NCBI GenBank assembly: GCA_021432605.1
Contig: MU271148.1
Location: 2,476,364-2,540,363, forward strand
Direction: 5' to 3'
DNA: 64,000 nt
From: Coniochaeta sp. PMI_546
Lineage: Eukaryota > Ascomycota > Sordariomycetes > Coniochaetales > Coniochaetaceae
This document shows, in pieces, positions 58,350-64,000 of the stretch (its first letter is position 1; each line of letters begins with the position of its first letter). The position numbers and the translations under genes are program-made. The notes under the pieces are model-generated. The model ran no database searches. It was given only the letters and a program-made list of their open reading frames with translations, and was not told the origin of the DNA.

Positions 58350-61300
58350 AAGAGATTACTTATTCTATACGATAATCGATAATAGAACGTAAAGGAATTT
58401 TATCTTTGAAAAAATTATTTAGAAACTCGACTTACGAATATAGTTATTAAAATACCCTTATATACTTAATAACTTTGAAGGAGAACGAGTTATATATAAC
58501 GATAGATAAGTACGAAAAGAAATACGGCCTATTAAGATAACCTATTTTAGTCAAACGAAGACGATCTCGTTAGGCGTTATTCGTATTACGGAATATAAAT
58601 TAATATTAGGTATTACGTAACTTAGAGAATAGAACTTACGAATCGATTAGGATACTAGCTAGTTATATTAAGATAACCGGATATAGGATTCTAAAAGATA
58701 ACGAGGTAACTATAAGAAAAGAAATCCGACTTTTTAGAAATATTCGGAAAAAGTATTTATAAACGCGATAAGATCGATCTAAGAGAAAGCTATATACGTT
58801 ATAGAATCGAGAATACCGGGAGAATACCGGAAATATAAACGACTATTCGAAGAACAATTAGGAGAAAAAGCCTTACTTTAATATAACGAATAGGATTACG
58901 AAATACTTTTCGAAGAAGGATAATAACCTAAATTTTATAAGATCTACTTCTTAAACGAATTATAACGGTAGGTATTTAAGGAATATATCCGGGATATATT
59001 CTAAAAGGGATATATACGATTATTTATATTACTAATAAGATATCCTATCTTATTCGTTCTAAAAAAAAACGGAAAACTATATTTATATATCGATTACCGG
59101 TATCTTAATAATATTATTATTAAGAACCGGTATTCCTTTCTACTGATTTCGGAAATTAAGGACCGACTATATAGAATAGAATAGTTTATTACGTTCGATT
59201 TACGAAAAGCGTATAACTTTATTAGAATAAAAGAAGGCGAAGAATAAAAGATAGTATTCCGAACGTAAGAGGGATATTTCGAATACCTCGTTATACTATT
59301 TAGGCTTATTAACGCCCCGGTTACCTTCTAGATTATAATTAACTACGTATTACGAACGTTTATCGATATATTTATAATAGTTTACCTCGACGATATTCTT
59401 ATTTATTTAAAGACGTTTAAAGAATATAAAGAATATATCTATTAGGTACTATAAAAACTTTAAGACGTACGGCTATTAATCGATCCGGAGAAATATAAGT
59501 TCTATACTAAAGAAACGGACTTTTTAAGATTTACGATCGAATTAGGAAAGATACGTATATAAGAATTAAAGATCGCGGTAATTAAGGATTAGTTACGATT
59601 TACGAACGTTAAAGAAGTTAGAAACTTCTTAGGATTTACTAACTTTTACCGAAAGTTTCTAAAAGGGTATAGCCGGATAGCTGTTCCCTTTACGGACCTG
59701 ACGAAAGGAAATAAGGAATTCTAATAGGACCCGAAGGTAAAAAAAGCGTTCTAAGAAATCAAAGAGGCGGTTAACAAACGATCAGTTACCGCGTTCCTAA
59801 ACCCCGAAAAACCTTACGAGGTCGAAACCGATATATTAGATTATATATTCGGAAGATAGATAAGATAACGAGATTTTAAAAGACGGTTATACCCTATAGT
59901 ATTCTTTTCGAAAAAGCTTAATAGATTAGAGCTTAACTATTAGATTTACGATAAGGAACTGATAGCGATTATTAAGGTTTTTAAAGAATAGAAACCGTAC
60001 CTTAGCGGAATAATATATTAGATAAAGGTCTATACGGATTATAAGAATCTAATATATTTTACGATTACAAAAAAACTTAATAAACGATAAATTAGATAAG
60101 TAGAATTCTTATCGGAATTTAACTTTCGGATTATCTACCGAAAAGAAAACGAAAACGGCCGAGTAAACGCGTTAAGCCGAAAACCGGATTATAAGTAAAA
60201 CGAGTTACTAATCTACCAAATAATCTTTAAAATTAATTCGAACGGAGACCTCGAACAAGTAAAACGGTAGATTAACGTCTTATTTACCGTTTACCCCGAT
60301 AGAAAGAAGGAAAACGAGATTAGAAATATTAATTAAGCTTATTAGTTAAATATAAGGAATAAGAAGATATTCGTACTAGAGTTTCTTTAAGAAGATTTGA
60401 TTAAAGACTATTACGCGTACCTAATATATAAGTATATAAGAATCGCGAAGATAATATAGAAGATCTAACGAATTTACGACTTTAATAAATTCAAAGAACG
60501 TATTACGGAAGTCGTCGGCTAGTATTAGGAATATAATTAGAATAAGGTAACGAGGTACAAACTATACGGAAAGCTAAGGCCTTTACCGGTATTAGAAAGA
60601 GCTTAGGGATATATCGCGTTCGATTATATCGTTAAACTACCTTTATTAAAAGAATTAATAATAAGAATACGATACGATAATATCTTCGTTATTATCGATA
60701 GACTAACCAAGTATAGGTACTTTATACTATATATAGAAACCAATACGGCCGAAAACCTCGTATATACGTTTTTAAAATACGTCGTTAATAATTACGGACT
60801 ACCTATCGAAATAGTCTCCGACCGAGGAATAACGTTTACTAGTAACTTTTGGAAAGTATTTATAATAAGGTTAGGAATAAAGTATTCCTTATCGACCGTT
60901 TATTACTTATAGATAAACGGACAAACCGAAAGACTAAACCAGATTTTAAAATAATATTTACGATATTACGTAAACTACGAATAAAATAACTAGGTAAAAT
61001 TCTTACCTTTAGTATAGTTCGCGTATAATAACGCGAAATAAAATAATATCGGATACTTATTTTTCTTTACAAATTACGGCTTCGAACTAGAGATTGATTA
61101 GATACCTTACTAATCTCGGGAAATACTTAAGGCTTTCGTAACGGTTAAAGAATTTAAAGAGTTATATAATAAGCTACGGAAGAACTTGGAACTCGTAAAA
61201 GAAATAGTAATAAGATATTATAACGAAAGAAGGTTAAAAAGATTAACCTTTAAGAGGAGAGATAAGGTTTACTTATTTAGGAAAAATATCAAGATTAAAC

Positions 61301-61640
61301 GACTAAACGATAAGTTGGATTACAAAAAATTTAAACCTTTCGAAATTAAAGAAGTAGTATCGGATACCAATTATAAACTTCGCTTATTAAAGATAATAAG
61401 AATTCACCCGGTATTTTACGTATTATTATTAGAACTAGTAACGGCTAATACTAAATTCTAGGAGTTAGTCGAAATAGAATCTATAGAACCGGAATACGAG
61501 GTTAAAGTAATCTTTGATTCTAAGAAAAAGGGATATTAGATAGAATACTTGATCAAATAGAAAGGTTATAAGGACTCGGAGAATATATAGGAACCAGTTA
61601 AAAACCTAACGAACTATTAACAGTTACGTAAATAATATTA
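58350..61640 (+). pseudogene. pol relic: protease, RT, RNase H, integrase, chromodomain
   Basis: The protease-like RNFIFEKII region is near 58395. RT shows FITFDLRKAYNFIRIKEGEE, FEYLVILFRLINAPVTF and the catalytic VYLDDILIYL at about 59381-59410. The Gypsy-type [20 protein letters not shown] follows at about 59623-59680. RNase H shows VETD near 59822. Integrase shows AFDYIVKLP, FVIIDRLTKY, IVSDRGITFTSNFWKVF and GQTERLN, with both Asp residues of the DDE triad still readable. A 91-codon stop-free stretch at 61186-61461 covers the integrase C-terminus. The chromodomain (EYLIK, KGYKDSENI, EPVKNL) ends the frame. Most stops replace Gln or Trp. Confidence 0.88.
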
Positions 61641-61719
61641 CTAATAGTACCTTAGCCCGTCTTTAATAAACTATTACCAAAAACGGTATTCTAATTAATT
61701 ACGCCAAAAGTATTAAAAG

Positions 61720-62070
61720 ATTATACGTCGATTACCGCGTCGGACTCCTAACGATCTATTTCGTCTAGGTCGTTAAGATTCTATAGACCTTAGGAAATTA
61801 TAAGGGCCTTTCGGGATACTAACGAACGTTTTTATTGCCGAAGACGTTCGAGACGTAATAAAGATTCGTCTAATTCTCGTTACGTTTAAAAGAATCGTTC
61901 GCGACGTTCGCGAAAAAGACTTTTAGCGTCGGACTTTTCCCGGTCTAAACGACGAGATTTTTAAATAATACGCGAAACTATTTTTATTAGTATATAATAA
62001 AGTTCTTTTCAAACTATCAAACTTACGGGAAGAAACCGAGACCCCCGAACCGTCGTAAGATCGACCGCGA
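61720..62070 (-). pseudogene. antisense coiled-coil ORF relic between pol and 3' LTR
   Basis: Between the chromodomain and the 3' LTR lie about 730 bp with no plus-strand function. On the minus strand, and in the mirrored copy at 63090-63440, a frame rich in Arg, Glu, Leu and Gln-derived stops can be followed (for example ESDVKSLFRERRERF, KSLLRFERFR, NLNDLNEID in the outer copy). Its repeating charged pattern suggests a helical, coiled-coil protein. I infer that the element once carried an antisense gene here. Confidence 0.4.
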
Positions 62071-62370
62071 CGAATATATTCGTTATATCGCGTTATACTT
62101 TTTAATATTTTATATTTTATCCTTCGAGAATAATAAAATAAATAGGATATAATTTCAAAACCTAGTTTGTCGATTATAACGGTTAGACGATAACGTTATT
62201 TAGTTTTCTTTAATTTTTCTTTAGAAGATTTTTCTACGCGATTAGATATTATATTAATATTACGGGAAATAATAAAAGAGGAAGATTAGCGACTTATTTT
62301 AACGTAAACGTTAACGTTATTTTGTAATTTACCTTAGCTTTCGGGACGAAGACTTAGAGGAAAGATATCG

Positions 62371-62800
62371 TATTACGAACCGTACTTATTAGGCTAACGG
62401 GACGCGGAACGGAATAACTATTACGGGGTAACGGTTATCTAATTATAAGGGGATTATTAGGCGACTAGGTATATAAGGTAATAAGCTACTACGGAGGATT
62501 ATTTAGATTACGGTAAGTTAATTCGCCTTAGATTACCAATTATAGCAAAAAAGATTATTACGAGAAAAGTAATCTATAAAAGAGTATCTTATATTTAAAC
62601 GGTCTTTACCGTTAGGTAGTTACGAGTTGTTTTTATAACGATTAATATATAGTTCTTTACGTTTAATTACCTACCCTTTCTTAAAGTAATAGTTTACCTT
62701 TTAATTAGATACGATCTTATTATAACTTACCGTACGTATTTGATTGATTGTTAATAGACCCTAAATATCGGTTAGTACTTAAGAATATTAATTCGTTATA
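62371..62800 (+). repeat. 3' LTR of the inner chromovirus
   Basis: 430 bp, beginning TATTACGAACC (TG altered to TA) and ending TTCGTTATA. It is collinear with 55480-55909. Confidence 0.9.
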
Positions 62801-62805
62801 ATCTT
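62801..62805. repeat. target-site duplication, right copy (ATCTT)
   Basis: Follows the 3' LTR directly and matches GTCTT at 55475-55479 except for one RIP-type change. The sequence beyond continues the interrupted outer element. Confidence 0.75.
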
Positions 62806-63089
62806 CGTCCCGAAGGCTAAGGTAAATTATAAAATAACGTTAGCGTTTACGTTAAGGTAAATCGCTAATTTTCCTCTTTTATTATTTCCCGTAATATTAA
62901 TATAATATCTAATCGCGTAGAAAAATCTTCTAAGGAAAAGTTAAAGAAAACTAAATAATATTATCGTCTAACCGTTATAATCGACGAATTAGGTTTCGAA
63001 ATCATACTTTGTTTATTTTGTTATTTTCGAAGGATAAAATATAGAATATTAAAAGGTATAACGCGATATAACGAATATATTCGTCGCGG

Positions 63090-63440
63090 TCGATCTTACG
63101 ACGGTTTAAGGGTTTCGGTTTCCTTTCGTAAGTTTAATAATTCGAAGAGAACTTCGTCGTATATTAATAAAAGTAGTTTCTCGTATTATTTAAGAATCTC
63201 GTCGTTTAGACCGGGAAGAGTCCGACGTTAAAAGCCTCTTTCGCGAACGTCGCGAACGATTTTTCTAAACGTAACGAGAATTAGATAAATCTTTATTACG
63301 TTTCGAACGTTTTCGGTAATAGAAACGTTCGTTAGTATCCCGAAAGGCCTTTATAGTTTCTTAGGGTCTATAGAATCTTAACGATCTAAACGAAATAGAT
63401 CGTTAGGAATCCGACGCGGTAATCGACGTATAATCTTTTG
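63090..63440 (+). pseudogene. second copy of the antisense coiled-coil ORF relic
   Basis: The same relic as at 61720-62070, here read on the plus strand because the outer element is inverted. The frame can be followed through ESDVKSLFRERRERF, KSLLRFERFR and SLVSRKAF, with stops at former Gln codons. Confidence 0.4.
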
Positions 63441-63628
63441 GTATTTTTAACGTAATTGATTAGAATACCGTTTTTAGTAATAGTTCGTTAGAGACGGGCT
63501 AAGGTATTATTAATAATACTATTTACGTAACTATTGATAGTTCGTTAGGTTCTTAGCTAGTTCCTATATATTCTCCGAGTCTTTATAACCTTTTTATTTG
63601 ATCAAGTATTCTATTTGGTATCCCCTTT

Positions 63629-64000
63629 GTAACGATCCCAAGACGGGCTAAGGATCAGAAGGTGAGTTCTGTTACTTAGGGTAAGTAAGTTAAGGTGTAA
63701 CAAGCAGTCTTCACTCTGGTATCGTTAAGACAAGTGTCTTACTCAAAAGATAACCTCAATTGAATACTTAGATTGATCACTGGGTGATCAAGAACTATCT
63801 GTAGCGGAGTCTAGAGAGACTCCTTCCTATATACTTGTAGAGACTGTGGTGATATGGTCGATAGGAAACTATCACCCATATCCTGATATGCCTGCTATGA
63901 AACTATTCCTTCTATCAGTCACGTGACCCGGGGTCCCTGGCCCATGCAGTGCGATACGCCCTGCATGTCTGTTCCTTATCGATTGGCGGGGTTCCCTTCG
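63629..64000 (+). mobile_element. probable start of a younger, un-RIPed LTR element
   Basis: From TGTAACGATCCC at 63629 to the window end the sequence has normal CA/TG content. It begins with TG, and its first base directly abuts the broken end of the outer chromovirus. A 5-bp candidate target site CCCTT precedes it. TATA-like CTATATAC near 63826 and a GTCACGTGAC palindrome near 63919-63928 would suit an LTR promoter. The second LTR and coding region would lie outside the window, so this is inferred. Confidence 0.5.

Larger units (their letters stand above)
55480..62800 (+). mobile_element. full-length Ty3/Gypsy chromovirus LTR retrotransposon, RIP-inactivated
   Basis: The 7.3-kb element is bounded by two 430-bp direct LTRs (TG...TA, the last base pair of TG...CA altered) and a 5-bp target duplication. 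Inside, in order, are a gag relic with a decayed zinc knuckle near 56831, a protease region near 58350, reverse transcriptase at about 59000-59600, RNase H, integrase at about 60370-61100, and a C-terminal chromodomain at about 61480-61640. The RT-RNaseH-integrase order defines Ty3/Gypsy, and the chromodomain places it in the chromoviruses. It has inserted into an inverted relative, whose halves flank it. Stop codons throughout make it incapable of coding. Confidence 0.92.
54830..63628. other. RIP-altered AT-rich block
   Basis: About 8.8 kb in which CA and TG dinucleotides are nearly absent while TA is very frequent and CG persists. Retroelement frames are broken mostly by TAG and TAA where Gln or Trp codons are expected. 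This is the C-to-T at CpA pattern of repeat-induced point mutation on both strands. The block ends sharply at 63629, where normal CA/TG content returns. Confidence 0.9.
62801..63628 (-). mobile_element. remnant of the outer, inverted chromovirus
   Basis: Reverse complement of the inner element's 61528-62349 region (end of pol, antisense ORF region, 3' internal end), with RIP differences. Together with 55028-55479 it is one minus-orientation element split by the inner insertion. Its homology stops at about 63628, where the un-RIPed sequence begins, so the rest has been lost or lies beyond that insertion. Confidence 0.85.

Noticed and set aside
54830-63628. Centromere or mitochondrial insert explanation for the AT-rich block
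   Set aside because: CpA/TpG depletion with retained CpG, paired LTRs and pol motifs show RIPed retroelements; no mitochondrial genes are visible.
1-64000. CRISPR array, secondary-metabolite cluster or rRNA genes
   Set aside because: There are no spaced direct repeats, no PKS/NRPS/terpene core enzyme and no rRNA or 5S sequence in the window.

Overview
The window is nuclear DNA of a filamentous ascomycete (Pezizomycotina; the gene complement suggests a Sordariomycete, species not determinable from sequence alone). The support is short spliceosomal introns of about 47-150 nt with GTAAGT-like donors and CTAAC-like branch sites, closely packed genes on both strands, fungal-type families (HET, NmrA, LCB3-type phosphatase, KDM4/JmjC), and a block of retroelement DNA scarred by repeat-induced point mutation (RIP).

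Layout. From 0.5 to 28 kb the window is mostly conserved core genes: an NmrA-like oxidoreductase, a HET-domain protein, an RPA70N-like OB-fold protein (-), guanylate kinase, septin CDC10 (-), mitochondrial ribosomal protein bL32m, the WD40 protein SKI8/REC14, DNA polymerase delta small subunit, queuosine salvage protein QNG1 (-), SUMO-activating enzyme subunit UBA2, a FabG/OAR1-type reductase (-), a long-chain-base-1-phosphate phosphatase (LCB3 type) and a JmjN/JmjC/PHD histone demethylase (KDM4 type). Several are divergent pairs sharing one promoter region. From 28 to 36 kb the genes become more accessory: a SnoaL-like protein, a broken NTPase-like gene without a P-loop, an SRPBCC protein, a hemerythrin-domain protein (-) and a dienelactone hydrolase.

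The most striking gene lies at 36.8-44.1 kb (-). Six exons encode a 2312-residue protein that joins an NFX1/ZNFX1-type SF1 helicase, an NFX1-like zinc region, a coiled coil and three complete CbbX/SpoVK-type AAA+ ATPases. Upstream and divergent from it is a fungal-specific 502-residue protein with a Cys-rich tail. A 3.1-kb gene-free stretch and a DUF1479 oxygenase-like gene with low-complexity insertions follow.

From 52.8 kb to the end the window is a transposon graveyard: an interrupted unknown reading frame, a truncated pogo/Fot-type transposase, then an AT-rich, CpA/TpG-depleted RIP block. This block contains a complete Ty3/Gypsy chromovirus (55480-62800, two 430-bp LTRs, 5-bp target duplication) inserted into an inverted relative of itself. 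Apparently un-RIPed DNA starting TGTAACG at 63629 looks like the LTR of a younger insertion that runs off the window.
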